Of a stretch of DNA of 64,000 nucleotides, positions 26,208-38,352 are shown in pieces; the first letter of the stretch is position 1, and every line of letters starts with the position of its first letter. This DNA comes from Rikenellaceae bacterium (lineage in GTDB: Bacteria > Bacteroidota > Bacteroidia > Bacteroidales > Rikenellaceae). The notes under the pieces are model-generated. The model was given only the letters and a program-made list of their open reading frames with translations. It ran no database searches and was not told the DNA's origin. The stretch covers positions 1 through 64,000 of the forward strand of contig CABJAJ010000002.1 in assembly GCA_902363575.1 (NCBI GenBank), written 5' to 3'. Made by a program: the position numbers and the translations under genes.

Positions 26208-29200
26208 TCATATTTCCACCTTTTCGGTGCGGCCGAGTTTGACGTACCACAGATACCCCTCCACGTCGGTATAGCCCATCTGACGGAGCAGAAGCATGTA
26301 CGATCCGATCTGCGTGCGGTATCGCGCGGCCTGCAGCTCGCCGAATTTGTAGTCCACCACCACGGCTCTGTCGCCGTGGGTCATCACCCGGTCGGGACGC
26401 CGAACGGTCGTTTCGCCGGGGACGACGATCGTCTGTTCGTTGCGCACGCAATCCCACGACCCGTCGAACCAGCTCCGGGCCAGCGGATCGCCCAAAGCCT
26501 GCGCCACCATGCGGCGGAGCCGCCCGGCCTCCTGTTCATCGAGGCTGCCTTCGAGCGTCATCGCACGGATCGCCTCCTCGATCTCGGCCGTGGTGGTGGC
26601 CTGTTCAAAAACCCGGTGGAGCAGTATGCCATAGTTGCGGGGCGAGAGTTCGACGGGCTCACCGTCTGCGAAATAGCGGTCGGAGGGGAGCCGCAGACGC
26701 AATTCGGCCCGGGCTGTGGGGTATTCCGACAGCCGCAGGCTCGTGACCTGTGTGCGGGCATCCCGCAGCGGTTCCGGCCCCGCGAACTCCCCGAAAAGGA
26801 ACTCTTCGACGGTCTGTTCCTGCGTATGCACCCCTTCCAGGTCGCCCGCCAGCGCCCGGTCCCCTTCGACCCGGATGCACTGCATGACGAGGCTTCCCAC
26901 ATTGGGAGTCTGCGCCGAGAACGCCGATGAACGCGGAATGAACAGGTGGAGCGACTCGGCTGCACGGGTCAGGGCCACGTACAGCAGGTTGATGTTATCG
27001 ACGTGGGAATAGACCATCTCGCGGTAATATTCCGCCGAAAAGAGCGATTCGGCCATCTCCTTGCGGTAGCGCACCGGAAACCGGCCCGCCTCCTTCAGCT
27101 CGGGGTCGGCGGCCTCGGCCCAGACGATGTTCGCCACCTGGCCGCCGGCCTTGGGGGTGAGCTGCCAGTTGCAGTAGGGGATCAGCACGACCCGCTTTTC
27201 GAGCCCTTTGGCTTTGTGGACGGTCATGATCTCGATGGCCGACTCGCTCTGCCCGGTGCGCAGCGACTTGTGCTGCCCCTGCTGTTCCCACCAGGCGAGG
27301 AAGAGCGCTATGTCCGCGATGCGCGAGGAACAGAAGGCGATCACCTGTTCGTGAACGGCCTGCAGGTAGGCGATTTGCCGCGCGTCGTGCTGCAGGTCGT
27401 AGCGCATCACGATCCGCTCGAAAGCCTCTTCGGGCGAGAGCAGGCGCAGGGAGTCGAAAAAGCGGAGCTCCTCGGGGCTCAGCCGGGTGTCGAAAGGCCG
27501 TTCCAGGTGCCGGTTGTGGATGGCCCTTGCGATGTCGTCCCCGGGATCGAGCGCAAGGCGGAAGGCGGCGGCGACGAGCGAGCTGACGGGAGCGTAACCG
27601 ACGCTCAGCGCCTCCTGCGTCATCACGTCGAAACGGTAGCGCGGATCGTCGTTGTTCCGCTTGAAGTCGAGCAGCATGGCGGCCACGCGCGCAGCGTCGG
27701 TCTTGCCCCGCACCAGCACCAGCAGGTCGCAGGGACGGAAGCCGAGGTCGAGCAGTTCGCGGATGCGGGCGACCAGAGGCGGTTCGTCGTCCGTAATGGT
27801 GATGCGCACGCATCCGGGATGGCTGCCGCGCTTGCGGGGAATCTGCGTGTGGGCTTCGTAAGCGTCCCTCAGCGTGTCGCGGAGCCGGGTGCGCATCGCA
27901 TCGGGGAGCGTTCCGGCCGGGGCCGTGTCGAGCAGTTCGTTCAGGCGGGCGTTGTCCAGCTCCGCCGCCGCGCCGATCAGCCGGTTGTTGAACTCCACCA
28001 CCACGGGCAGGCTGCGGTAGTTCTCCTGCAGGTGGACGACTTCGGTGCTTGCGGGGCCCAACGCCTGCTGCGCCCGTTCGTGCAGGATGCGCCAGTCGCC
28101 TCCGCGCCAGCGGTAGATCGACTGCTTGATGTCGCCCACCAGCAGCACTGAGCTGCCTTCGGACTGGGCCATGGCATTTTGCAGCAGGGGGAGGAAATTT
28201 TCCCACTCCTTGACCGAAGTGTCCTGGAATTCGTCGATCATGAAACGCTCGAAGCGGTTGCCGATCTTCTCGTAGATGAACGGGGCGTCGTTGCGGGCGA
28301 CAAACTCCGAAAGCAGGTATTTCGTCTCCGAAAGGAGCATCATGTTCTGCTCGTCGCACATGCGCTGCGTGGTTTCATACAGGTCTGCCAGCAGAGCGAA
28401 GCCCCGGTAGTTTTCCCGCAGCAGGTCGGCGGTGTTCCATAGCCGGATGTTGCGGTCGTAGGTTTCGCACAGCGCAGCCAGCAGGGGGCGCAGTTCCGGC
28501 GCCAGCGCCTCGGCGGGGGAGCCTTTGGCGCACCATCCCTCGGTCGAAAGGGCCATCTTGCGTGCGGTGGCCGTGGGAGCCTTCGTTTCGCCTGCGGCCA
28601 CGGCTGCGAAATAGCGGGCGAAGCTGCGGCTTTTGCCCGCGAAGTCTTCGGGCGCGACGCCGGCTGCGGCCATCAGTTCCATAGCCTGCCGGGCCGTACG
28701 GCGCATCGCCGCACGGGCCGCTTCGGCTTTGCCCGTCGCCGCGCCGACGATGCGTCCCAGCTCGGCTTTCGTACGCGCCGCAGCGAGCGCCTCTTTGTTT
28801 TTCTCTTTGAACAGTTCGCCCCCGAGTGCGAGGATGCCGTCGCGCACGTCCCAGCGGCGTCCGTCCTCGATGCGCTCCTCGACGAAGGCCATGAGCCAGC
28901 GGCGCAGCTCCTGGTCGTCGGTGATGCGTTCGACGAGCGTGTCGGCGCTCCGCTGGAGCACCGACGCCGTCTCGATTTCGACGTTGTAGTTGAGGTCGAG
29001 CCCCAGCTCGCGGATGAAAGAGCGCAGGATGCGCTGGAAAAAGGTGTCGATCGTGAGTACCGTGAAGCGCGAGTAGTCGTGCAGGATGCGCGAGCGGGCT
29101 TCGGCGGCCCGCAGGCGCACGGTGCGCTCGTCCAGCCCCAGTTCCCGCACGAGCAGGGGGAGGTAGCCGCTCGGAGCTTCCGAAGCCAGGGCGTGGATCT

Positions 29201-29366
29201 CCTGCAGGATGCGCGATTTCATCTCCTCGGTCGCCTTGTTGGTGAAGGTGACGGCCAAAATGTGACGGTAGCGTCCGGGCTGCTCCACCACGTCGCGCAC
29301 GTATTTGTACGCCAACTGGTATGTCTTGCCCGAGCCTGCGCTCGCATTGAGGATTCTGGCTCTCAT
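26208..29366 (-). CDS. addA: AddA-type UvrD helicase and nuclease
   Basis: A 1052-residue DNA repair enzyme. The N-terminus carries Walker A in LNASAGSGKTYQLA, followed by VTFTNKATEEMK (motif Ia), a Walker B-like MIDEFQDTS, a DIKQSIYRWRGGD motif and MTVHKAKGLE, all UvrD-family helicase motifs. The C-terminus has a PD-(D/E)XK nuclease core with RPDRVMTH and VVDYKFGE. This is the helicase-nuclease partner of AddB, processing double-strand breaks for recombination. addB lies on the opposite strand 0.9 kb away. The - strand transcript could continue into the ABC exporter. Confidence 0.93.
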   Translation of the reverse strand: MRARILNASAGSGKTYQLAYKYVRDVVEQPGRYRHILAVTFTNKATEEMKSRILQEIHALASEAPSGYLPLLVRELGLDERTVRLRAAEARSRILHDYSRFTVLTIDTFFQRILRSFIRELGLDLNYNVEIETASVLQRSADTLVERITDDQELRRWLMAFVEERIEDGRRWDVRDGILALGGELFKEKNKEALAAARTKAELGRIVGAATGKAEAARAAMRRTARQAMELMAAAGVAPEDFAGKSRSFARYFAAVAAGETKAPTATARKMALSTEGWCAKGSPAEALAPELRPLLAALCETYDRNIRLWNTADLLRENYRGFALLADLYETTQRMCDEQNMMLLSETKYLLSEFVARNDAPFIYEKIGNRFERFMIDEFQDTSVKEWENFLPLLQNAMAQSEGSSVLLVGDIKQSIYRWRGGDWRILHERAQQALGPASTEVVHLQENYRSLPVVVEFNNRLIGAAAELDNARLNELLDTAPAGTLPDAMRTRLRDTLRDAYEAHTQIPRKRGSHPGCVRITITDDEPPLVARIRELLDLGFRPCDLLVLVRGKTDAARVAAMLLDFKRNNDDPRYRFDVMTQEALSVGYAPVSSLVAAAFRLALDPGDDIARAIHNRHLERPFDTRLSPEELRFFDSLRLLSPEEAFERIVMRYDLQHDARQIAYLQAVHEQVIAFCSSRIADIALFLAWWEQQGQHKSLRTGQSESAIEIMTVHKAKGLEKRVVLIPYCNWQLTPKAGGQVANIVWAEAADPELKEAGRFPVRYRKEMAESLFSAEYYREMVYSHVDNINLLYVALTRAAESLHLFIPRSSAFSAQTPNVGSLVMQCIRVEGDRALAGDLEGVHTQEQTVEEFLFGEFAGPEPLRDARTQVTSLRLSEYPTARAELRLRLPSDRYFADGEPVELSPRNYGILLHRVFEQATTTAEIEEAIRAMTLEGSLDEQEAGRLRRMVAQALGDPLARSWFDGSWDCVRNEQTIVVPGETTVRRPDRVMTHGDRAVVVDYKFGELQAARYRTQIGSYMLLLRQMGYTDVEGYLWYVKLGRTEKVEI

Positions 29367-29477
29367 GTCCGGGAAAAGGGAAAAAATTTCGACTAAAGAT
29401 AGGCATTAATCGGTGAACGGCGACCGGGTTTGGAAAAAATATCGTATCTTGGTCTGCGTAAACAAAGGATCGAACGT

Positions 29478-30248
29478 ATGAAAAAGTGGATTTTTGCGAT
29501 GACTTGCCTGCTCGGCTGCCTCGCGCTCCGTGCGCAGGAGCCGGCCGCTGACGGACAGGAACCCGGGGAGGATCGGATCAGTGTGGACAGGCTTTCGCCC
29601 GAGGTGGCCGCCGCGAGCGGCGAACGCTCGGAGTGGCTCCCCTCGTTCACGGGCGTGCATGTGGTGGGGCCGGTGAAAATCCGGTTCGTCCCGGCTCCCG
29701 CCGACCAGGGACCCCGGATCGTCTATGACACCAAAGGCATCTTCACGTCGAAGTTCAAGGCGACGGTAAACAAGGACAAGGTGTTGATAATCAGTGAACG
29801 TTACGATGCCAAACGCCAGTCGGTGACGGAGGTGACCCTCTATTACAACACCCTCCGTTCGGCCCGTTTCGACGGGGCCGACGTTACCGTCGAACAGCCG
29901 TTCGAGGCGACCATGTTCGACCTTTATGTGTCGGGCGGAGCCGTGGTGACGGCGGCGTTCGATGTGCAGGACCTTTACCTGCAACTCACCGGCAAGAGCA
30001 CGCTGACGCTGACGGGGCGTGCACGCTACCTGAGCGTGGAAGCCTCGACAGGCAAGCTCGATGCCTCGGCGCTGGATGTGACGGCCGCGACCGTCAATGC
30101 AACGCATAAGGCCGACGTGCTGCTGGATGTGGACGAACGCATCGAGGCGACGGCGTCCACGGGAGCAAAAATCCGTTACCGGGGCGCTCCCCCCGTGCTG
30201 CGCGGCACGACCTCCATCTTCGGAGGGGAGATTCTCTCCGTGGAGTGA
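29478..30248 (+). CDS. GIN-domain (DUF2807) secreted protein
   Basis: A 256-residue protein. A signal peptide covers about residues 1-20, ending in LRAQ. The remainder matches the head-GIN/DUF2807 fold: FTGVHVVGPVKIRFVP, then repeated short beta strands with KSTLTLTGRARYLSVEASTGKLDAS and a final VLDVDERIEATASTGAKI-like rung typical of these right-handed beta-helices. Probably an envelope or surface protein of unknown function. Start ATG 29478 gives the signal peptide; an upstream ATG 48 nt earlier would spoil it. addB starts 2 nt after its stop. Confidence 0.8.
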   Translation: MKKWIFAMTCLLGCLALRAQEPAADGQEPGEDRISVDRLSPEVAAASGERSEWLPSFTGVHVVGPVKIRFVPAPADQGPRIVYDTKGIFTSKFKATVNKDKVLIISERYDAKRQSVTEVTLYYNTLRSARFDGADVTVEQPFEATMFDLYVSGGAVVTAAFDVQDLYLQLTGKSTLTLTGRARYLSVEASTGKLDASALDVTAATVNATHKADVLLDVDERIEATASTGAKIRYRGAPPVLRGTTSIFGGEILSVE

Positions 30249-30250
30249 CG

Positions 30251-33091
30251 ATGCGGAGTTTTCTGCACGAGGTTGCCGCCGATCTTTACGGCCGGTACGG
30301 GGACGACTTGTCGTCCCTTTCCGTGATGTTTCCGTCGCGTCGCGCCCGGCTGTTCTTCGTGGATGCGCTGACCCGGGTGGCCGAACGTCCCCTGTGGCAG
30401 CCACGGTGGACGACCGTGGACGAGCTGATGGGCGAAATTTCGGGCCTGCAGTGCGTCGAGCGTGTGCGCCTTATCACGGAGCTTTACCGCGTCTATTCCG
30501 AATTCCACGACGAGCCGTTCGATAAGTTCTACTTCTGGGGCGAGCTGCTGCTCTCGGATTTCGACACGATCGACAAATACCTGATCGATGCCGGTATGCT
30601 GCTGCGCAACCTGGCCGACATCAAGGAGATCGAGGCCGACGTGTCGTACCTTACGCCCGAACAGCTGCGCATCGTCTCTTTCTGGGCGACCTTCGGCGAC
30701 CGCAAAGACCTTTCGCTCGAGAAACGGCGGTTCCTGGCCGTGTGGGAGACGCTGGGCCCCATCTACCGCCGCTTTCGCGAACGGCTCGCACAGCTCGGCA
30801 TCGCCTATACGGGCATGATGCACCGCGCCGCCGTCGAACGCATCGATGTGGGCGACTTCGCGTTCCCGGAGCCCCGGCGATTCGCTGTGGCGGGATTCAA
30901 CGCACTCTCGGCCTGCGAGAAACGGTTGTTCCGCTTCCTTTCCACCGCGGCCCAAACCGATTTCTACTGGGATTACGACGATTATTACGTCCGCTCGTCC
31001 GAACAGGAGGCCGGCATGTTCGTGCGGGACAACCTGAGGATGTTCCCTCCGCGTGCATCCGTCGCACACGACGGCATGAGCCGCCCCAAGCGGATCGAAT
31101 CCGTCGCCGCCGTCTCCGATGCCGTGCAGTGCAAGCACGTGGCTTCGATCCTGCGGGGCATTGCTGCCGGGGGGGAGCTCGACAAACGGACGGCCATCGT
31201 GCTCACGGACGAAAACCTGCTGCTGCCGCTGCTGTACGCCCTGCCTCCTGAAACGGGCCGGGTCAATGTGACCATGGGCTTTCCGCTCAAACAGAGCCTC
31301 GCCTATACCTTCGTCGAACGCCTGCTCGAGTTGCAGTCGGGGCGCCGCCGCAGAAACGGCGAGTGGGTTTTCTATCACGCCCATGCGGAGGGTATGCTCG
31401 CGCATCCCTACGTCGTCGGCGAGGACCCCGACCGGATCGGGGCGTTGCTGACCGAAATCCGGCGCGAGCGGCGCATAACGATCGCCGCGTCGGTGCTTGC
31501 GGCAACCCCGCTGCTGGAGCGTATTTTCCGGGCTGCGGAGGATTGGCGTGCGCTTTCCGATTACCTGCTCGACGTGGTGGGGGGTGTGGCCGCGACCGCA
31601 TACGAGGGCGAGGACGCCCGCGAGCGTACCGAGTTTCTGTCCGTCGTCGCAGAGCAGATCACACGGCTGCGCAATTCGCTCGATGCCTGCGGGATCGACC
31701 TTACGGTGTCGATCTACGCCTCGCTGCTGCGCCGCCACTTCCAAACCCTGCGCATCCCTTTCGAGGGCGAGCCGCTGGAAGGGTTGCAGGTCATGGGCAT
31801 CCTGGAGACCCGCAACCTCGATTTCGAGAATGTGATCGTCCTTTCGATGGACGACGACAACTTTCCCGGCAGCCACACGGTACAGTCCTCCTTCATCCCT
31901 TACGGCCTGTGCGCTGCCTACGGATTGCCTACCCCCGAGCACCACGAGGGGGTTTACGCCTACTATTTCTACCGGCTGATCCAGCGGGCTTCCAACGTCT
32001 GGATGCTCTATTGCTCGCAGGCCGATGAGAAATCTACCGGCGAGCCGAGCCGTTATATCCGCCAGTTGGATTACGAGTCGCATTTCGAGGTGCGCAAAAC
32101 CGAGGTGGGGGTGGATGTGAACCTGCCCGCCGACGAGCCCCTCGAGGTCGAAAAGTGCGGCGAAGCGGCCAGCCGACTGGCCCGCTTCCTCGATGCGGAG
32201 CATCCCGTACCGCTTTCGCCTACCGCTTTTTTCCGCTATGTGGCCTGTCCTCTGCGTTTCTATTTCTACTCCGTTGCCGGACTCGCCGTGCGCGACGAGG
32301 TCGCCGACGAGGTCGATGCTCCGATGTTCGGCACCATCCTGCACGGGGCCATGCAGCGGCTTTATGCTCCTCTTGTCGGGGCATTGCATCCCGGCGAGGC
32401 GCTTTGGGCGCTGGCCCGTTCGGGCGAGGCGGAGCGGGCCGTGGTTGCGGCGGTCAATGAACACTACCTGCTGGATGCCGCGGCCACGCCTGCCGATTAC
32501 ACCGGCAATTTACTGTTGGTCAAGAGTATCGTGACACGCTATATTCGCGACGGCATCCTGCCTTACGACGCCGCCCGCGACGGATTCACGGTGCGCGGGG
32601 TGGAACGGCGCGTAGAGTGCCTCTTCCCGTTCGATCCGTCCGATCCCTCGCGGCGGGTGCTCTTCGCGGGTACGGCCGACCGGATCGATGCGCTCGACGA
32701 CGGGACGCTGAGGGTGGTGGACTACAAGACCGGGGCCCCCGCTGCGGACTTCGACGGCGTCGAGGCCCTTTTCGGTCCGGAGGCCCGGAGGCAGAAACCC
32801 CATATCCTGCAAACGCTCCTCTATGCGATGATGCTTCGCCGCGCCGAGGGGTGCGACGTGGAACCTGCGCTCTATTACGTGCGGGCCATGCACCGACCCG
32901 GATACGTCGCGCAGCTCACGGACAAGAGCCTGAAAGTCACCGGCGCCCGTTATGATTTTTACAGTGCGGCATTCGAGGGGGAACTGCGGACGAAACTCGC
33001 GGAGCTGTTCGATTTGTCCGTTCCGTTCCGGCAATGCGGGGATCGGGAGATATGCCGCTTCTGCGACTACCGGGCCATCTGTCGCCGGTAG
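30251..33091 (+). CDS. addB: AddB-type PD-(D/E)XK nuclease
   Basis: A 946-residue partner of AddA. The N-terminal half is an inactive UvrD-like fold (VMFPSRRARLFF near residue 26). The C-terminal nuclease has LHGAMQRLY, then LRVVDYKTG with the metal-binding Asp and Lys. Four cysteines suggest an iron-sulfur cluster: one in YVACPLRFYFY and three in CGDREICRFCDYRAIC at the very end. AddAB unwinds and resects double-strand ends. ATG 30251 is chosen; a GTG two codons upstream overlaps the previous stop. Confidence 0.93.
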   Translation: MRSFLHEVAADLYGRYGDDLSSLSVMFPSRRARLFFVDALTRVAERPLWQPRWTTVDELMGEISGLQCVERVRLITELYRVYSEFHDEPFDKFYFWGELLLSDFDTIDKYLIDAGMLLRNLADIKEIEADVSYLTPEQLRIVSFWATFGDRKDLSLEKRRFLAVWETLGPIYRRFRERLAQLGIAYTGMMHRAAVERIDVGDFAFPEPRRFAVAGFNALSACEKRLFRFLSTAAQTDFYWDYDDYYVRSSEQEAGMFVRDNLRMFPPRASVAHDGMSRPKRIESVAAVSDAVQCKHVASILRGIAAGGELDKRTAIVLTDENLLLPLLYALPPETGRVNVTMGFPLKQSLAYTFVERLLELQSGRRRRNGEWVFYHAHAEGMLAHPYVVGEDPDRIGALLTEIRRERRITIAASVLAATPLLERIFRAAEDWRALSDYLLDVVGGVAATAYEGEDARERTEFLSVVAEQITRLRNSLDACGIDLTVSIYASLLRRHFQTLRIPFEGEPLEGLQVMGILETRNLDFENVIVLSMDDDNFPGSHTVQSSFIPYGLCAAYGLPTPEHHEGVYAYYFYRLIQRASNVWMLYCSQADEKSTGEPSRYIRQLDYESHFEVRKTEVGVDVNLPADEPLEVEKCGEAASRLARFLDAEHPVPLSPTAFFRYVACPLRFYFYSVAGLAVRDEVADEVDAPMFGTILHGAMQRLYAPLVGALHPGEALWALARSGEAERAVVAAVNEHYLLDAAATPADYTGNLLLVKSIVTRYIRDGILPYDAARDGFTVRGVERRVECLFPFDPSDPSRRVLFAGTADRIDALDDGTLRVVDYKTGAPAADFDGVEALFGPEARRQKPHILQTLLYAMMLRRAEGCDVEPALYYVRAMHRPGYVAQLTDKSLKVTGARYDFYSAAFEGELRTKLAELFDLSVPFRQCGDREICRFCDYRAICRR

Positions 33092-33104
33092 GTTGTCCGT
33101 CCCA

Positions 33105-33665
33105 TTATAATTCCACCCGGATATAGGCGGCTCCGCTGCGTCGCGCGGCTTCGAGCCCGATTTCTGAATCTTCAAAAATAAGCGTCCGGTCGGGCGTGAC
33201 GCCCTCGGCCTCCATCGCCCGGAGGAAACAGTCGGGATCGGGCTTGGGACGTTGCGTGTCGGCGCCGCAGAGGATGCCGTCCAACCCCTCGCGTAGCCCG
33301 AGCCAGTCGATCGCATGGTCGATGTTGTCGCGCTGGCCGGTCGAGACGATCCATACTCGTCCGCCGTCGGCGCGGAACGCCTGACAGAACTCCCACAGCG
33401 GACGGTTCAGGCGTACCGTATCGAAGAAAGAGGGATACAGCGCGATTTTCCGAAGACGCAGCCGGTCGATCTGCTCGGGGTCGGCGATGCCGAACGAGCG
33501 GAGGAACTCCCCGCAGCGCATCCCGAATCAGCGCCGGGCGTACTCCTCCTCGTCCAGCCGATAGCCTGCCTCGGCCAAAGCCTGTTTGTAGGCCAGGGCA
33601 TTGGCCCGCCGCGTATCGGCCAGCGTTCCGTCGAAATCCAGGAGAATCAGTTCGATGCGGGCCAT
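33105..33665 (-). pseudogene. HAD phosphatase gene interrupted by an in-frame TGA
   Basis: The full frame is 186 codons. ATG 33665 begins MARIELILLDFDGTLADT, with the HAD nucleophile motif DFDGT. A TGA at 33528-33530 is codon 46. After it the same frame continues with a cap region, VWIVSTGQRDN, KPDPD (motif III Lys) and FEDSEIGLEAA (motif IV). Single-base reversion (TGA to CGA or TGG) would restore a beta-phosphoglucomutase-like HAD enzyme. Restart at ATG 33521 would lack the nucleophile. The start overlaps the stop of the upstream M23 peptidase. Likely a nonsense mutation or a sequencing error. Confidence 0.85.
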
Positions 33666-34609
33666 CAGTCGAAGGATTGCATCCCCGACTGGGCGATGCG
33701 GATGATGCGCCGGTACTCCTCCGGCGAAAGCTCCATGAAGAAATAGTGCACCGGATCGACCCGCATTCCCTGATAGCGCACTTCGTAATGGAGGTGGGGC
33801 GCCAGCGAGAGACCCGTGTTGCCCGAGAGGGCGATGATGTCGCCGCGGCGTACCCGCTGTCCTTTCTGTACGTTGATTTCCGAGAGGTTGGCATAGCGGG
33901 TTTCATACCCGTTGCCGTGGTCGATAACCACCGTTTTTCCCGAGGTGGAGTTGCGCGTGGCGGTCTCTTTGACCACACCGTCGGCCGTGGCGAAGACGCT
34001 CGATCCTTCCGGCACGGTGTAATCCACCCCCTGATGGGACTGGAGGGTCTTGTAAAAAGGATGGATCCGCATACCGTAGGAGGCGGTCAGCAGGGAGAGT
34101 TGTTTGTTGATGACCGGCTGGATGGCGGGAATCCGGTCGCGCCCCTCGCCGACCGAGTCGATCTGCCGCTGCAAAGCCAGGTAGGAGTCGCCGAGCCGGG
34201 TCAGCTGCGTCTCCATCGCCTCGACCCGGTCGCGCAGACCGAGTTTCAGGCGGCGCGTGGAGAGGGTGAAAAGGGCCTCGTAGCCGGCGCTTGCGTCGCG
34301 GTCGGCCTCGAAATCATACGGGTCGGATTCAAAGAGAATCCCGAACACGTTGCGGTCGCGTTCGACGACGTTGTTCAATACCCGTTCGAGCGTGTCGTAA
34401 CGGGCCGCGAGTTGACCGTATTCGTCGCGCAGCCGGTCGGTCGAGTGCTTGAGCCCGTATTCGACCGGGGTGTCGAAAAAGAGCGAAAAGCCGATGTAGT
34501 AGAGTACGGCGGCACCGGTCCACATGAACAGGTGGATCGTGACGCGCACGAGCCGTTGCCTGAATGTCCGGGATTTGCGTGTCCGGGTTGTGGTTTTCGG
34601 GTTGGCCAT
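33665..34609 (-). CDS. M23 family peptidase, membrane-anchored
   Basis: A 314-residue LytM-type endopeptidase. A basic N-terminus and one membrane helix (about residues 25-46) are followed by a coiled-coil periplasmic region (about 60-175). The C-terminal M23 domain has zinc ligands in HQGVDY and HLHYEV. It probably acts on peptidoglycan crosslinks or, given the coiled coil, as a regulator of amidases in cell division. It is a paralogue of the upstream gene with 10 nt between them. The HAD pseudogene start overlaps its stop. Confidence 0.92.
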   Translation of the reverse strand: MANPKTTTRTRKSRTFRQRLVRVTIHLFMWTGAAVLYYIGFSLFFDTPVEYGLKHSTDRLRDEYGQLAARYDTLERVLNNVVERDRNVFGILFESDPYDFEADRDASAGYEALFTLSTRRLKLGLRDRVEAMETQLTRLGDSYLALQRQIDSVGEGRDRIPAIQPVINKQLSLLTASYGMRIHPFYKTLQSHQGVDYTVPEGSSVFATADGVVKETATRNSTSGKTVVIDHGNGYETRYANLSEINVQKGQRVRRGDIIALSGNTGLSLAPHLHYEVRYQGMRVDPVHYFFMELSPEEYRRIIRIAQSGMQSFD

Positions 34610-34619
34610 TGCTCTGGGA

Positions 34620-35615
34620 TCAATAGGTTTCGAGGTTCGTTTCGTGCATCTCCTCCATCAGACGGGTATATTCGGCAGGGGTCATGTCCTTGTTGAAGTA
34701 GTTGATCGGATTGACCACCTGCCCCCGCAGGATCACTTCGTAATGGAGGTGTGGCCCGGTGGTGCCCCCCGTGTTGCCTACTTCGGCGATCTTCTGACCC
34801 CGCACGACACGCTCGCCGGGCTTGACCAGGATGCGGCTCAGGTGGGCATAGCGGGTTTTGTAGCCGAATTCGTGGTCGAGCAGGATTTGCTTGCCGTAAC
34901 CTTTTCGGGGGAGTCCCAGGTCGGTGCGTTCGACCACTCCGTCGCCCGTGGCATAGACCGGATTGCCGATGTCGCAGGCCAGATCGACCCCCTTGTGCAT
35001 GATGTAGCTGCTGTAAATAGGATGCCGCCTCATGCCGAACGCCCCGATGCCGTTGCGCAGCTTGGTGCGGTCGATGGGCCAGATTGCGGGAATGGCCTGC
35101 GACATGATCTCTTTGTTGCGCGAGAGCTGCTGCAATTCGTCCAGCGAGAGCGAGGTTTCGTAGAGTCGCCGTGCGAGCCCGTCCAGTCGCCGCCAGGTGC
35201 CCGTCATCAGGGGCGAGTACTCGTAACCCGCCAGAGCAGCGTATTTGGCGTCAGGATAGGGCAGGCCGACACCCTCGACGGATACGGTGTCGGCGGCGAA
35301 GAGCGGGCGGTAAACATAGAGGTCGCGGTGGCGGATTTCGTCGAGCCGCCGCTCCGCCGTGCGGATGCGGTCCTGCAGGATGCGGTAGCGCACCACCAGT
35401 TCCTGGTTGTCGCGGTTGATGCGCAACATCTTGGGTGTGAGGAAGAAATAGGAAAACAACACGTTGGCGATCGAGACCAGGATGAAACCGATGAGGATTT
35501 TGCGGATCAGGCGGTAGGTGCGCAGGCGGAAAGGTACGGTCACCACCTCCTGCGTGGCCGAGACGACCTCGTGGGTAAGCTGGTGCAGATCGAATGTGGG
35601 TTCCTGGTGAGCCAT
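34620..35615 (-). CDS. M23 family peptidase, membrane-anchored
   Basis: A 331-residue paralogue of the downstream M23 gene. One membrane helix lies at about residues 35-57 (ILIGFILVSIANVLFSYFFL), a coiled-coil region follows, and the C-terminal M23 domain has HKGVDL and HLHYEV zinc motifs. The tandem of two such genes is common in Bacteroidales. It is divergently transcribed from alaS across an 82-bp AT-rich gap. Confidence 0.92.
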   Translation of the reverse strand: MAHQEPTFDLHQLTHEVVSATQEVVTVPFRLRTYRLIRKILIGFILVSIANVLFSYFFLTPKMLRINRDNQELVVRYRILQDRIRTAERRLDEIRHRDLYVYRPLFAADTVSVEGVGLPYPDAKYAALAGYEYSPLMTGTWRRLDGLARRLYETSLSLDELQQLSRNKEIMSQAIPAIWPIDRTKLRNGIGAFGMRRHPIYSSYIMHKGVDLACDIGNPVYATGDGVVERTDLGLPRKGYGKQILLDHEFGYKTRYAHLSRILVKPGERVVRGQKIAEVGNTGGTTGPHLHYEVILRGQVVNPINYFNKDMTPAEYTRLMEEMHETNLETY

Positions 35616-35661
35616 CGGAAAAAACTACCGCGTATTGGATGCGAAATTAACGTAAATTATG

Positions 35662-35669
35662 TAATTTTG
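35662..35669 (+). promoter_or_regulatory. -7 box of the alaS promoter
   Basis: TAATTTTG matches TAnnTTTG and lies 29 nt upstream of the alaS ATG in the divergent M23-alaS gap. The -33 element is not clear. Confidence 0.5.
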
Positions 35670-35697
35670 CAACCCGACTGACAAACGCAGGGAAACA

Positions 35698-38331
<2,634 letters not shown>

Positions 38332-38352
38332 GTGAGGTTAAAAACAGGAGAG

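Noticed and set aside
25803..28151. Long + strand frames of 375 and 401 codons over the ABC exporter and addA
   Set aside because: They are shadows of high-GC genes on the - strand, His/Arg/Gly-rich with no domain.
30176..32464. 762-codon - strand frame inside addB
   Set aside because: Antisense shadow of addB, which has full family motifs on the + strand.
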